Assembly (NCBI RefSeq): GCF_008831285.2
Contig: NC_045139.1
Location: 6,294,204 to 6,358,203 of the forward strand
DNA length: 64,000 nucleotides
Source of the DNA: Nymphaea colorata
Lineage: Eukaryota; Streptophyta; Magnoliopsida; Nymphaeales; Nymphaeaceae
Reading direction: 5' to 3'
Positions 1-12,278 of this stretch are shown piece by piece. A model generated the notes under the pieces. The model was not told the DNA's origin and did not search any database. It saw nothing but the letters and a program-made list of their open reading frames with translations. The first letter of the stretch is position 1. Each line of letters begins with the position of its first letter. The position numbers and the translations under genes are program-made.

Positions 1-648
1 AGTATCATCTGCAGGGGATGTGGGAATACCTGGTTGGGATGTTTGTGGAAATAGAAGCAGCGTAAGCTTTGGGGCTGTCCGTGTCACAGACGGGGAAAAT
101 GGTCCGGTCCCATCATTATCGCTGTTCCTTTCAAACAGGTACCTATATATAAGAATTTTTTATAAGAAAATGTAACTCACGGCTCCTCAGTGAACTTAAG
201 AGTGATCACTAGATACCGGTGCTGATTATTATCTTATCATCACCAAAAAGACGAGAGCAGGAGCTTCAAACCGGCCTTTTCCCGATGTCTGGCCGGTAGT
301 ACATATATATATATATATATATAAATAGATAAAAGAAGACAAGTAGCTACCAGCTTTTTTATATGCCAAGTTTTTATGAGAATCATTTGGACCGTTGATT
401 CTACAAAGATTACAGAATGAAAATAAGTTGTAAATACATAAGTGAAAGTCTTTCAAGAGTCTGAAATACCCTGTAAGAAAAAAAGTGAGAGAAAGGAAAG
501 GAGGGAAACAAAATAAGTTTGTTAAATTGAAATACCTTGTCTTCTTTGAGTGGTATTTCATAGTCTTGAAAAATAGTTTGGACTTTATATTTACAACTTC
601 TTCTCCACGGTCTCAATTCTTTGGAATCGACAGCCTTTACGATTTGTA

Positions 649-681
<33 letters not shown>

Positions 682-3100
682 ACGCGCCCTCCTTGCTTTT
701 AATCATGTTGGTGATATGACCCCTTATAACTATATATATTTGTCAATACTCAGAGTTGGCGAGGAAACTGAAACTAATATACAGTACTGGTGCCGATATT
801 TACGACATCTCCTCATCGATTAATATGTCAATGAAACATATTTTTATTTTTAATTACTTTTTCAATGGTCAGTACAAACTAAATGAGGCTGATTTGGAGC
901 AATATGGACAATTAGAGGGAAATCCGATAGAGACTGGAATTATATCGAGTAAAGCCAGACCATAACTTATTTACTTGTTTCTAGAGGTAGTCCGAAGGTT
1001 CTCCGGGTTTTACGCACCCAAAGTGATTGCAAAGCTATGAGCAATTACTATGTAGGTTAAAACTAAAATAGGGAATATTACTCGATGTGAATCAAGAGTT
1101 TGTAAAGTCTTCATATTAGGATTACATATGACAAGTATATTTCATCGACCTCCCCTTCCCGGCTACGCAACTTCTTTCCCTCTCTCTCAAACCGCGGAAG
1201 AGTTCACTCACTCACCGATCAATCGCTCTCCTTTGCATTTTCAGCAAAAGAAAACTTCAAGAAGAATACAAGAGCCTCTTAGACGGCGGTCTGACTGACT
1301 GCCGACCACCCAATAAGAACCATTGACTTGACTTGGGTGGTGCCCCAACCCCTTTCTTCCAACCCCTTTCTTCCAACCCCTTTCTTCATCTTTCCTTCGC
1401 CTTTATTTATTTTGATCTCGAGTTGCAAGTGGTGCATGAGCCCCTTCGTGTCTGTTTCCCTCACCAGTTTTCCTGATCTTGTGTTTCTACTTAACGTCTA
1501 CTGGAGTTGCAGGTATGAACTCTCTCTTGTACGGCTTCAAGTTTTGACTCATATGTCTCTTTATTTTGTCGGCTCTCTTCGCCTTTCTTTATTAAAATTT
1601 CCAGTGAAAATAAACAGTTTTGATGGCTCGTTTGGGAGTAGTTTCTAGACCTGATAATTTTATGAGACTGATTAAGTAGAAAGAAGAGGAAGTATGGTTT
1701 GTTTTTGTTCACATTCAAGTTGTAAAGTTTTCTGCACGGTTGTTGATTATCCAACTTTGGATGAATCTTGCATGCTTTCATTTCGGTCTTGCCTAGACAC
1801 AAATTTGTAAGCATCCTCTATTATGTTAGATCATGTAATACATCGGTTTTGTCAATCGCATCGAACTCCAAAATTCTTTTGTACATCGTTGTGAACACTG
1901 ATATTGATATATTATTTGGTCTGTGCAAAGTAATTTCATTACTTTTTTTCACGTAGTTTTAAAATATAATTTTTCAAAATTTTCATGTGGGTACATGAAT
2001 CTTTTTAAATTACATATAAAATTTCTTTTTCTTGAATAATTTAAAAAGGCCATGGCTCTTGCCGGCCTCCTGGCTCTGCCCTACCTCTCGCCCTCGGTCC
2101 GTCACTACATGTGAGTCCAACTTGCAGATGCATGGAAACTGAGAGAGAGAGAGAGAGAGAGCTGAAAGAGACGTGTCTAGTGAGTTGGACGATTTTTTTA
2201 TTTTTTTGGCATGAAGGAAGCATTTTTGTCGTTCCTCGGCTTCTCATATTAAAAAAAAACAAAAACAACAACTCACTTTTGATATGGACAGGGAAAAAGG
2301 GATCAGTTGCAAAAGCATGTTGGTGCTCACAAGAGCCAAAAAAATTGGGAACAAAACATATTCTAACATAAAACAACGATTGAATGGCTGATTTTGATGA
2401 TTTTGACCAAATCAGTAGAACCACATAAACCCAGAACATGTTATATATTATGACATTCCATTGTCATATGTAAACTGTCATGATGCATAAGTTTCCATCA
2501 AAGAAATGTCATTTGTTTCTTCACAATACTTTCTTTAGTTGAATAAGAGTTGTAAAGAAGAATATTTAAAACAATTGAAAATGTACACTATTAAGGTGTT
2601 TATCATGTTATGTTATGGTCATAACGTGGGAAGACATGTTCTAACTTTTATCATAGATAATCTTACAGAGTAAAATTTTTAAATTCTACATTTACCCTTA
2701 TGAGGGAAGAGACTTCCATTCAACTATCAAGGGTCTTTTCAATTCGTTTCTACCCATAACACGTGACCTTTAGTTAGGGACCATAATAACATATAATCTG
2801 TAAGTAGAGATTGAGTTGTGTGCACTTAGAAAGTTTTTATAAAGCCATGTATATTTTAGTTTTTTTTTTTCCCGTTTTGGCAGGGGCATTTTGGTCATTA
2901 CACACCCATGAGGTGTGTATAGACTTTCTTTTGGATCTGGATGAATTTGAAAACAAGTATTTGTTGCATGTTTGTGAATATCTGTTCAAACAAACAGAAC
3001 CAAAATGAAGTCTTGTAACAACTGTTTTTTTATCGTTTACATAATTTTAATTGTTTTAGTTATTTGTAATGAAATAAAAGTACGGCTTAAATAAATCAGT
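1..3100. repeat. Duplicated 5' flank of CRK copy 1 (unit A)
   Basis: No gene is seen here. The stretch is collinear with about 10.90-14.88 kb and 25.25-28.10 kb, so it is the upstream part of a large tandem duplication unit. The match is interrupted only by small indels and, in unit B, by a 627-bp insertion. It carries short (TA)n and (CA)n tracts near 300-320 and 650-680, a (GA)n tract near 2142-2160, and the putative non-coding leader exon described separately. Short open frames here are not conserved between the units and are probably chance. Confidence 0.8.
1150..1512 (+). other. Candidate non-coding leader exon / conserved upstream block (unit A)
   Basis: A block ending in a CAG|GTATGA splice-donor-like site at 1512/1513 recurs in unit B (end 12982), unit C (end 26682) and, more diverged, upstream of copy 4 (end 35178). 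Each time it lies a few hundred bases to about 2 kb before the first coding exon. Reading frames in it are not preserved between copies. A 5'-UTR exon or a promoter remnant of an ancestral CRK is the simplest reading. This is inference; transcript data are needed. Confidence 0.35.
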
Positions 3101-3149
3101 CCATATATAGACGGAGTCTCACCAATTCGGTTCACTTTGAGGCTTTTCC

Positions 3150-3155
3150 TATATA
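3150..3155 (+). promoter_or_regulatory. Putative TATA box of CRK copy 1
   Basis: TATATA lies about 200 bp before the ATG at 3357, after a block (TTCGGTTCACTTT and neighbours) that is also conserved upstream of copies 2 and 3. Position and conservation support a core promoter; no transcription start is known. Copy 1 is a pseudogene, so it may drive only a truncated transcript. Confidence 0.5.
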
Positions 3156-3356
3156 CCAGCTAGTCTCGCAAGCCACCTTCAAATCAGCGGTAGTCAGATC
3201 CATAACAGCGGCAGCAGCAGGTCAGTGCAGATTCAGAGGAAGTCAGAGAATGTCCACTGCAAGTGGAACGCCGGCGATGAAATGAGGTGAGCCGACAGCG
3301 GCCGTCGCCTTTTCCTTGGTTTCTTTCTCTTTTACAATCGATGATCAACCTCCCCC

Positions 3357-6285
3357 ATGGCAACCACAACGCTGTCAATATGCCCACGCTTTTCATGTCT
3401 GTTAATTCTTCTTCTTCGGCTGCTGCAATCTCCGCCATCGGTTCACCCGAGCATGACTGAAGATCCCATCGAAGCAAGACTGAGACAGAACAATTACTTG
3501 GACAGAATCTGCTTTCCAAGCGCAGATGGATTGTCCCCCATCTACTGGCAAAACTTGGAAGAGATATTTCGCTACTTGGTCGACTCCATTCCCCTTATGG
3601 GCTTCTCCAACACCTCCGTCGGCGAATCCACCGACACTATCTACGGCTTTGCTATATGTCGAGGCGACAACCCTGCAGATATATGCCGGAACTGCATCGC
3701 CGCCGCCGTCGAGAGGGTCAAGATCGAATGCCCAATGAACAGATCTGCCATGATATGGTTCGAGGCCTGCTTCCTTCGCTTCTCCAGCAACCGGTTCTTG
3801 GGGATCTTTGAACCGAAATTCCCCGTCGTGTGGACCGACAATTCCCAGCTGTTTGCCAAGTCCGACGGCATGGAGTGGGTATACCCATTGGTGAAAGAGG
3901 CTGCCGATAACTCGAAGCGGTTTGCCACCATGGTAGAGCCAAAGGGCGGGTACACCAGCTACAGCCTGGCGCAGTGCACCATTGACCTCAGCTCAGCGGA
4001 TTGCTCGGCGTGCTTCCAGTATGCTATGAAAGAGATCGGGAATAATCACACGCTAGGCCGAGTGTGGCGGTTTGCTTGCCCGAGCTGCGCCATCTTCCAC
4101 TACACCTGGCCTTTCTTTTTTACCTCACCAGGTGAGCCCTGTCCTGTTTCGTTCTCCTGCTCTCGATCATTTGCTTTGGCCATTAATCGAATCTCATAGT
4201 TTGACGTACTCTGGCAATAGAATTTGGGACCACGAGAAAGCAAATGTTTGCCTACCTCCAAGTTTTCGCATCATTTTCTCTCTTTGAGACATAAATAAGA
4301 TTAATTGACTTTGCTTATCTCAGCAGGAAGTAAAAAAGGTAGCCAGAGGAGAACCGTGATTATCATTTCCTCCACAGCAGGGATACTGCTGCTAGCAATG
4401 GGGACTATCGTCTTGCATTTCCATACGCGAAAAAGGAAACGACTTAATGGTGAGTTTCACTATCCTGAGCAAATTTTTCGTGGCGGCTTTACATGACTTC
4501 TCATGTTACCATAAGTGATCTTCATTTTTCAATACTATACTCTTGTGGCAGAGGAGCTAAGAAAATACAACAGTGAGATGGCTTCACTTATGAGTAATCT
4601 CACTGAGGATGAAAGAAACCATGAGCTGCCCCAGTACAGCCTAAGAACAATGCAGGCAGCGACTAATAATTTCTCGAACGAGAACAAGCTCGGAAGAGGA
4701 GGATTTGGCCTTGTCTATAAGGTACTTCACTAAATGCTATTTCATTGTCACGTGCACCTACATAATTAAATCCTATGCAGACTTTTATCCTATGTTGCAT
4801 GTGTGCACCTAAACAGCTGCCACACCTATGTTAATGTTGGCGCTGGTGCTTCCCCATCACACACATCAAGTGCAGTAAAGTAAGCAGAACCGATCCAAAA
4901 CTGACATTTTTAAATTACCAACTAAACTAGCCCTAATAAAAAAGTTATAATGACTTAAATTAATAAGACAATCAAATACTTAATTGAAAATTATATATAT
5001 ATATATATATACGCACACACACAAAATTTTTATCTCTTCTGCACCCACACCTTTCTTTTTTTGTTGAAAATTACCATGTCCTGCACCACCACCTACACCC
5101 TGTACCCTTGGGACATAGCTGTTATCAATTTTAGTACCTTTATATGTCTTGATCTACCTTTGTTGTCATTGCCTTACACCAATTCTTTTATGTAGTTACT
5201 TGTTGTTTACCTTCTACTCATGCGATAGGCGAATATTTATCTGACTTCATTGTCTATTGTTTAATTCGTTCCTACCAATTCTGTCAACGTTACCTTAACC
5301 AACACGTTTCTAGCAATGCCTCTAATTTACAATGCATGTGTTGAAACCTTTCTCATATGGCCACCTGGGACAGTGTAATATAGATTGCATCGTTTGTTTC
5401 TCTCAGGTGAACACAATGGTCGGCTTGTCGCAGTGAAAAGGCTTTCTGAGCGATCTGGGCAGGGGCTGATGGAGTTTATGAATGAAGTTACATTGATCGC
5501 AAAGCTTCGACCTAAGAACTTGGTTGGTCTATTGGGTTGCAGTGTGGAGCGGGGAGAAAAGATTCTTATCTATGAATTTATGCCGAATGGCAGCCTTGGT
5601 GCTTTTTTTTTTTTGGGTGATGAACATCTTTAGTTCTCATTTTTCCTTTTTCCGCTAAAAAGACTGTTGGCTCCTCATGGTGATAAAAAATGTCTGTGGT
5701 CTTTTGCTCTTATCTCTTGCGATTTTGGTTTCTTGTATTTAATTCCGAAATTTGTCTTGCAAGTTTCTTTTGATCTACTATACAAACATGGTTTGCCCTG
5801 ATAAGAACAAATGTCGGTCAACCAATTACTAATGCCTCTATTAAGACAAAAATAAACAGAAAAAATGCATACCCTAAAACACTATAACCCAAACAAGAAA
5901 TCACACAAGCTAACTTTCAGAATCAAATAGAACAGCATCATGTAATTGGTCCGGGAGTTGGAATAGCTCACGTCATTATAGATCTCTTTCTATATGAACT
6001 TGTTGCCTTTCTAAATGTGACAAAGCGACAGGGAGACTTATGTGCTGGTTTTCAACGTAAATCATTGGACTGGAAGAAACGATTCAAAATAATTATGGGA
6101 AGTGCAAGAGGGATGCTGTACCTTCATCATCAAGATTCCCGGCTCAACATCATTCATCGGGATCACAAAGCAGGCAACATTTTGTTGGATGACCAGATGA
6201 CGGCAAAGATTTCCGACTTTGGAATGGCCCGAATCTTCAGTGGAGATCATGACCCAAAAGCCACCAATATCATTGTTGGCACTTA
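3357..6285 (+). pseudogene. CRK copy 1: cysteine-rich receptor-like kinase, truncated pseudogene
   Basis: Exons by comparison with copy 2: 3357-4131, 4327-4449, 4552-4721, 5407-5616 and a 5'-damaged exon 5 at 6056-6285. Exon 1 is intact and encodes a signal peptide and two DUF26 domains with C-X8-C-X2-C motifs ([26 protein letters not shown]). Exon 2 encodes the membrane helix and exon 3 the GRGGFG loop. Lesions: one G is lost at the exon 4 acceptor, so normal splicing shifts the frame to a quick stop; the exon 5 acceptor and first codons are deleted; the catalytic loop reads HRDHK instead of HRDLK, with an extra His just before it; exons 6 and 7 are deleted, with the junction near 7321-7332. 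Only the ectodomain, helix and start of the kinase could be made. The family assignment is secure, and so is loss of kinase function. Confidence 0.93.
4992..5010. repeat. (AT)n microsatellite in intron 3 of copy 1
   Basis: An AT tract followed by a short CA tract. The same site in intron 3 carries a longer AT tract in copies 2 and 3, so the locus predates the duplications and has varied in length. Confidence 0.85.
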
Positions 6286-7325
6286 GTATGTGTAGGATTG
6301 GTGAAAATTCAGTGAAATCTGCAAATCTTCATCATATGGTCTGTTAGAATTCTTTGACATGCTAGTACAAAATCGAGTTTCACGTAGGCAAACTTGACAG
6401 TTTATTGGCATCCTATTCAGAATTTAATTAAGATGTATTTCATACTTTCTTGTGTGGTAAACAAATGAATATTTCAATACAGAGCATAACATTGCTTAAT
6501 GAATACTGCTCGAATCAAGTTTCAAATAGAACGAATTAGCCAAGGACTCTTGACTTGGTTGTTCTGGTAGCTTTACGAGAGAACTAACCTGTTCATGTAT
6601 GAAACTGGTTCATGTGAAGTATTGGCAACTTTGGTCTGTTTATAGTGTCTTTTTAAGAATGAGGTTATATAGCATGTACATCCACTACATATAACCAGGA
6701 GGTTCATGGAAATTTAAGTTGAAATCCAACTCAAATATGAGCATCTTGCAAGCTAAAAAAGGGGGAACATCATTAAATTCACCTACATTTCAATCATATG
6801 ACTTCTGTTGCTAGGATTTCACAGAAGGAAGAGTGTCAATTACACCTATTTGTCTTGCTGCTACAGGAAAAGAGGCCATCGCAAGTTTACATTCTTTGCA
6901 TGGTGGGCACCAAGTCGAAACAACATGGTCCTATGCTGCACAACTAAAAGCATGAGTAGTATTACTGAAATTTGAAGCACCCATCTCACTGGGCCGAAAA
7001 ACTTGGATCCTTGACTTTCATTTGAATAATTCATATGGAATCTTTCACTAGACTGAGACAACATTTAAGTGAAGCAAAAAATACAAAGAAAGCAGTGGAT
7101 GAACAGAATAATAAAAGGGATCAACAACCATAATAGGATTATCATTTCCTTAGGATGCCACTTTTGTTTTTCAACAAATCGAACATGTTCCTAATTTTTT
7201 TTCTGCTAGAAAATAGCTTTCAAATCTTGGTTCGAAGACTTCATCCACAAAATTTAATCTAAAGGATAGAAAAATAACTTTCTTATATTCTGCGTGTTAT
7301 CTTATTTCTGGCTGCATTAATTTAC
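6286..7325 (+). pseudogene. Remnant of CRK intron 5 of copy 1
   Basis: Non-coding sequence collinear with intron 5 of copies 2 (18060-19020) and 3 (32005-32880). It stops abruptly near 7325, where the sequence jumps to the 3' flank matching copy 2 from about 20097. The missing part would have held exons 6 and 7. Short open frames on either strand in this stretch are not conserved. Confidence 0.8.
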
Positions 7326-7860
7326 CTGCGTCGGGTCTGCGGAGAATAGACATCCGAATGTTATGGGCAATGCTTAAATAGTTACGAAGCAGGACGCCAT
7401 GTAAATGAAAAGATAACAAAAATATGATTAGTTTTGCAAGCGGATCAAATGAAAGATATCAATTAACAGATAGAGAACAGAAAAAATTGTGTTAGGCACC
7501 CAACAAAGATGATGTTTACTGCCTTTCTTGGAATGGCGGTCACATTTGAAATCGAGTGACAAAGTCGATTACTGCCTCTTCCCCTTCTTATCGAACTACA
7601 AGCGCTTGTTGGCCGGTTTTCTTTTCTACCGTGAGACTCACACACCCCCAGCCAAGTACCTCTTGGCAACTCTGGCCGTCCAGTCGAATGGCCATATTTT
7701 GTTAATGAAAATTAACAGAATCACTGAATGCTCTTAAGTGGAACTCTAAGGACAGGGGTTGATTACAACCTCTGAACCCCTCCTCTTGCCCGTGGATGGC
7801 ATTCCCCTTTTCTTAGAAGAGTTCATGAAAGAAGGGGGAAGGACAATCGCCTCCCCCTTG

Positions 7861-8480
7861 TAGGGCTGAACAACGAGCCCAGCCAATTCAGGTTACTCGA
7901 ACTGGCTTGGAAAAACTTGTCTTGTGCACGACACGTTTATAAACCGACTGAGTTTGAGCTTACAAATATACTTGAAATGATAGACGAGTCGAGTTCGAGT
8001 TTCAAAAATTCAACTTCTTTATACTCGACTCAGCTTGCACTGGTACTCTATATAATATTACCAAAATCGGTTCACTGAATCACCACATTTAACTTTTAGG
8101 GTAAAAACAAATTCTCACAAGTTACATGAGTTAACACTTATACAAGTTACATTAGTTAACATTTACACAAGTTAAATGAGTTGACGCTTGCACAAGTTAA
8201 ACGAGTTAATGCTTACATAAATTAACGCCTAAACGAGTTAAATAGGTTAAACGAATCGAGTTACGGCTCGATTTTGTTTAGTTGAGTTGAGCTAACGCTT
8301 GCACAAGTTAAACGAGTTAATGCTTACATAAGTTAACGCCTAAACGAGTTAAATAGGTTAAACAAGTCGAGTTACGGCTCGATTTTGTTTAGTTGAGTTG
8401 AGCTTGAGCTTGCTATAAGGAGCTTGACTCGAGCTCAAGCTCGAGTTTTTTAAGCGAGCTGGAGTTCGTGTGCAGCCTCA
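7861..8480. mobile_element. Non-autonomous hAT-like DNA element, 620 bp
   Basis: This block is absent from the otherwise collinear flank of copy 2 (20405-20480). It starts TAGGGCTGAACAACGA and ends GTGTGCAGCCTCA, imperfect terminal inverted repeats of the type seen in small plant hAT elements. Flanking octamers CCCCCTTG (7853-7860) and GTTCCTTG (8481-8488) share five bases and look like a diverged 8-bp target duplication. Inside is a tandem repeat of about 111 bp (8183-8293 and 8294-8404) and many GAGTTAA-type motifs. No transposase is encoded. Confidence 0.65.
8183..8404. repeat. 111-bp tandem repeat, two units
   Basis: Two adjacent near-identical 111-bp units (starting 8183 and 8294) inside the hAT-like element. 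They share the stretches CGCTTGCACAAGTTAAACGA and GAGTTACGGCTCGATTTTG. Each differs from the other at only a few bases, so this duplication is younger than the element. Confidence 0.8.
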
Positions 8481-8488
8481 GTTCCTTG

Positions 8489-10680
8489 GGTGGTTTAACA
8501 TAGGACTGTCTTGCATTCTTTCTCTCTTTAAGAGTGGGGAGGCAAGGAGCCGGTTGCCTTCACTGTCAGGTACGAAGCTCTCTCTCAATACCCAGACAAG
8601 AAAAGGAAAAAAACAAACGGATTTTATGTGGCTCGAAAACAAGTTTCTTTGACATCTATGGTCCCACTGCTGCCTCTCAAAGAAAGATCAAAGAATACAA
8701 GGAACTGACCCCTCTTAAACATAGAATTAGGACAAACCCACAAAATGTAAAATAACATAACGGCCAAATTAAGAAAGCCTATTGGAAAAAATCCACACTC
8801 CAAGATTCATCTTTTTTAAAAACATTAAAAAAAAACATGTACCAAGAGTCCATGTTTCTTGATAAATCTACTAAGGATGGGGTTGTTAATCATGGACAAG
8901 ATTTGGCACCCAGTTCGAAATGCAGTTATGTATTTGCCTGATATTACGTAAATGTGAAATGTCAAGTCAGTTTGAGTTCTAAATTTTGCCTTTCAAAAAG
9001 TTTGAAGCCAACTTCTTCTCCGATTTGAATAATGTCATTACAAACAGTTAAATTTCGTAGACGCGGCATAAAACACGAACTCAGATTTTGGGATACAAAT
9101 GATTAATTCGACATCAACCAACGACGGATCCACCCAAATTAGAATGAAAAGAGATCCAAATGGTATGGGCCAGTCGACGCTGAAATAAATAATTTCAAGG
9201 AACCGATATAATCAAGTAATTGAATCGAGGACATTCTGTGTCTTTTCAATCTTCAGGTATGTATTTGTTCCTTTCGAAATGCTTAGAAGGAAACTGCTTT
9301 ACAATATACACATCACTTTATTTCGAAATGCCTAGAAGTTCCCTCTCTCTCTCTCCCTCGATCATACGATGAAACTATTAACATCCTCATTCATTAGTTG
9401 CATCTTCATGAAACTATAACTATAACATCCTCATTCAAATGTGCATATGTGTAGAATAGAGAGAGCGAGAAGGGGGTATTGGGTGGGGAAAATATGTGGG
9501 GACTATCTATCTTTGTGTCTGTGTATCTTAAGCGGGATGGGGTTTAACTATCTATGCTAAAAAATCGTGCGTGTATCTTACGCAGCTATATTAGTAAGCG
9601 TTCTGTAATCTGAACAAGAAATGAGTAATCAAGATTTCTATCAACACTTACACGGTTACACCTGTTCTGAAATCTATCCCTTGTTTTCTTGATATATATG
9701 GCAAGCACTTTAGAAGAAAAGTGTTAGGTTGCACAAAACAAATATAGAAGAACCCTTAAGTATGCCTTTAACCACATAAGTTTTGAGGCCTTCAGTAAAG
9801 TTATTTAAACAAATGCAGAACCGACAAAATGGGATTTTAGTCAAGACGAAAAGCAGTGACAAAGCGTCACTAAAGAACAAGTAAGAAAAGCGGCAAAAGA
9901 AAAATAGCAAAGAAAGCAAAATCAAAAGATATGCAGAAAAAAAACCAAAGTTTCATTAAAAAAAAAAACAGGAGAAGGGGTCCTACAATATGAAGTCAGT
10001 GACACAGACACAAGTCCAGATTCTTTCTACAAAGCAACATGGTCCTCTCCTGCGTGACAAGAAAGATAAGTCATATCAATGAAATTTGATGCACGTCCCA
10101 CATCACGAGACGAGACAGGAACTGATGTGTTATTGAATTATTTTTTAAAAGCTTTTTGTATAGTGGGTTTGATAAATCAGGTGAGGTCATCTCGTGCACG
10201 CTTGTAAAGAACCTATGTAGGACGAATTGGCTGAAACCACTTTCTTTCGGAACTTATTCCAAATTTGTGAGAATTGATTATTTAACTCTACAGTAGAAAA
10301 TAGTGCAGCAGAGACGACACAGGTTGGAAACCAAAACCTTTTTTCACGGGCATGCGGCCTTACCACCTGGTTGCGCTCTGCCTTTAGAAAGGTGTGACTG
10401 TACACACTTACTTCTTTGTTTTGATGGGAGACAATTAGTTGTATGCTGACGGGTTTGTAACTTGCTTTACTAATGAAACAGTACTATTCTAAAATACTAA
10501 TGGCTGGTGGACTGACTTGAAGGAGCACGTAGCTTAGCTGGTAGGGCTGGTGGTACATGGAATGAGCTGTTTCCAGTTTGACTGGTTAGGTGCAGTGCTC
10601 CTCATTCTTATTAGAACTTTGAGAACCAAATTTAGCAGTGCACCAACTGCCGAGCACAGAACTGGACCTGAGCAAGGAAA
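8489..10680. other. Intergenic region with relocated CRK upstream sequence
   Basis: No gene is seen. About 8540-8770 and 9090-9430 match the region just upstream of copy 4 (33800-34010 and 34340-35030), including the CTTCAGGTATGTATTTG block at 9253. From about 9990 to 10200 the sequence resembles material near 24160-25050. The stretch is therefore a mosaic of duplicated intergenic pieces, without the coding exons that follow copy 4's upstream region. Confidence 0.65.
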
Positions 10681-10686
10681 AGAGAA

Positions 10687-12278
10687 GGACTTCATCTCTC
10701 GACTAGCTAGGGTTCTCTCCTCTCGCTTACCCGTAGTGACTGGTGGAGTGGGTCCTGATAGAAGTTGGTGTGCCCACAACCAGATGGCAAGGCAGCCGTG
10801 TGGTAGTACTCACTCCCTGCTTAATTTTCCCCCTCAGTTGGAAAAACCAGATGTATGTTTGTTTGCAAGAAGCAGTTGGATTGGATGGTCGATCGCTATC
10901 ATTATCAGCTGCAGCTGCACGGGATGTGGGGATACATGATTGGGTGTTTGTGGAAATAGAAGCAGCGTAACCTTTGGGGTTGCCCGTGTCGCAAACGGGG
11001 AAAATGGTCCGGTCCCATCATTGTCGCCGTTTCTTTCAAACAGGTACCTATGTATAACAATTTTTTATAAGGAAAATGTAACTCATGGCTCCTCAGTCAA
11101 CTTAAGAGGTGCTCACTAGATACCGGTGCTGATTATTATCTTATCATCACCATCACAAAGCCAAGAGGAGGAGCTTGAAACCGGCCTCTTTCCGATGTTT
11201 GGCCGTATATAAAAGAAGACAAGTACCTACCACCTTTTTTATATGCCAAGTTTTTATGAGAATCATTTGGATCGTTGATTCTATAAAGATTAGAGGATGA
11301 AAATAAGTTGTAAATACATAAGTAAAGTCTTTCAAGAGTCTGAAATACCCTTTAAGAAAAAAAAAAGTGAGAGAAAGGAAAAGAGGGAAATAAAATAAGT
11401 TTGTTAAAGTGAAATACCTTGTCTTCTTTGAGTGGTATTTCATATTCAGAAAAATAATTCGCATTTTATATTTTCAACTTTTTCTCCACTGCCTCAATTC
11501 CTTGGAATCTTCAGCCAATACAATTTGTATCAAGTTGACACGCACAAACACACACACACACATGTATATATATTGAATCCCTTATAACTATATGTATTTG
11601 TCAAAACTCACAGTTGGCGAGGAAACCCATATACAGTACTGATACCGATATTTACGACATTTCCTCGTCGATTAATATGTCAATGAAAAATATTTTTATT
11701 TTTAATTACTTTTTTAATGGTCAGTACAAAATGACTGAGGCTGATTTGGAGCATTACAGAGAGTGAGAGGGAATTCCGATAGACAGTGGAATTATATCGA
11801 GTAAAGCCAAATCACACTTATTCGTCAGTCCATAACTTATTTATTTATTTCTAGAGGTAGTCCTAAGGTTCACCCGGTTTTACGCACCAGAAGTGATGCA
11901 AAGCTATGAGCATTACCATTTAGGTTAAAACCTAAATAGGGAATATTACTCGATGTGAATCAAGAGTTTGTAAAGTCTCCATATTAGGAACAAATATGAC
12001 AATGTATATTTCATCGACCTCCCTTTCCCGGCTTCCCAACCGCTCTCTCTTTCTCAAACCGTGAAAGAGTTCACTCACTCACCGATCAATCGCTCTCCTT
12101 CGCATTTTCAGCAAAAGAAAACTTCAAGAAGAATACAAGAGCCTCTTAGACGGCGATCTGACCGACTGCCGACCACCCAATGAGAACAATTGACTTGACT
12201 TGGGTGGTGCCCCAACCCGATTCTTCATCTTTCCGTCACCTTTATTTATTTTGATCTCAAGTTGCAAGTGGTGCACGA
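10687..12278. repeat. Start of duplication unit B; 5' flank of CRK copy 2
   Basis: Collinear with 25053-26600 and, from 10903, with the start of the window. The shared start AAGGACTTCATCTCTCG at 10687 and 25053 marks the approximate left limit of the unit. Short open frames are not conserved between the units. No gene is seen. Confidence 0.7.

Noticed and set aside
229-706. Minus-strand open frames over 229-706, with relatives at 11153-11464 and 25469-25745
   Set aside because: Repeated only because the whole block is duplicated. Frames differ between units, the translation is low-complexity Phe/Leu with a microsatellite, and no domain is seen.
3641-3955. Minus-strand open frames antisense to CRK exon 1, also in copies 2, 3, 4 and 5
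   Set aside because: They mirror a conserved coding exon and have no independent support; shadows of the real gene.
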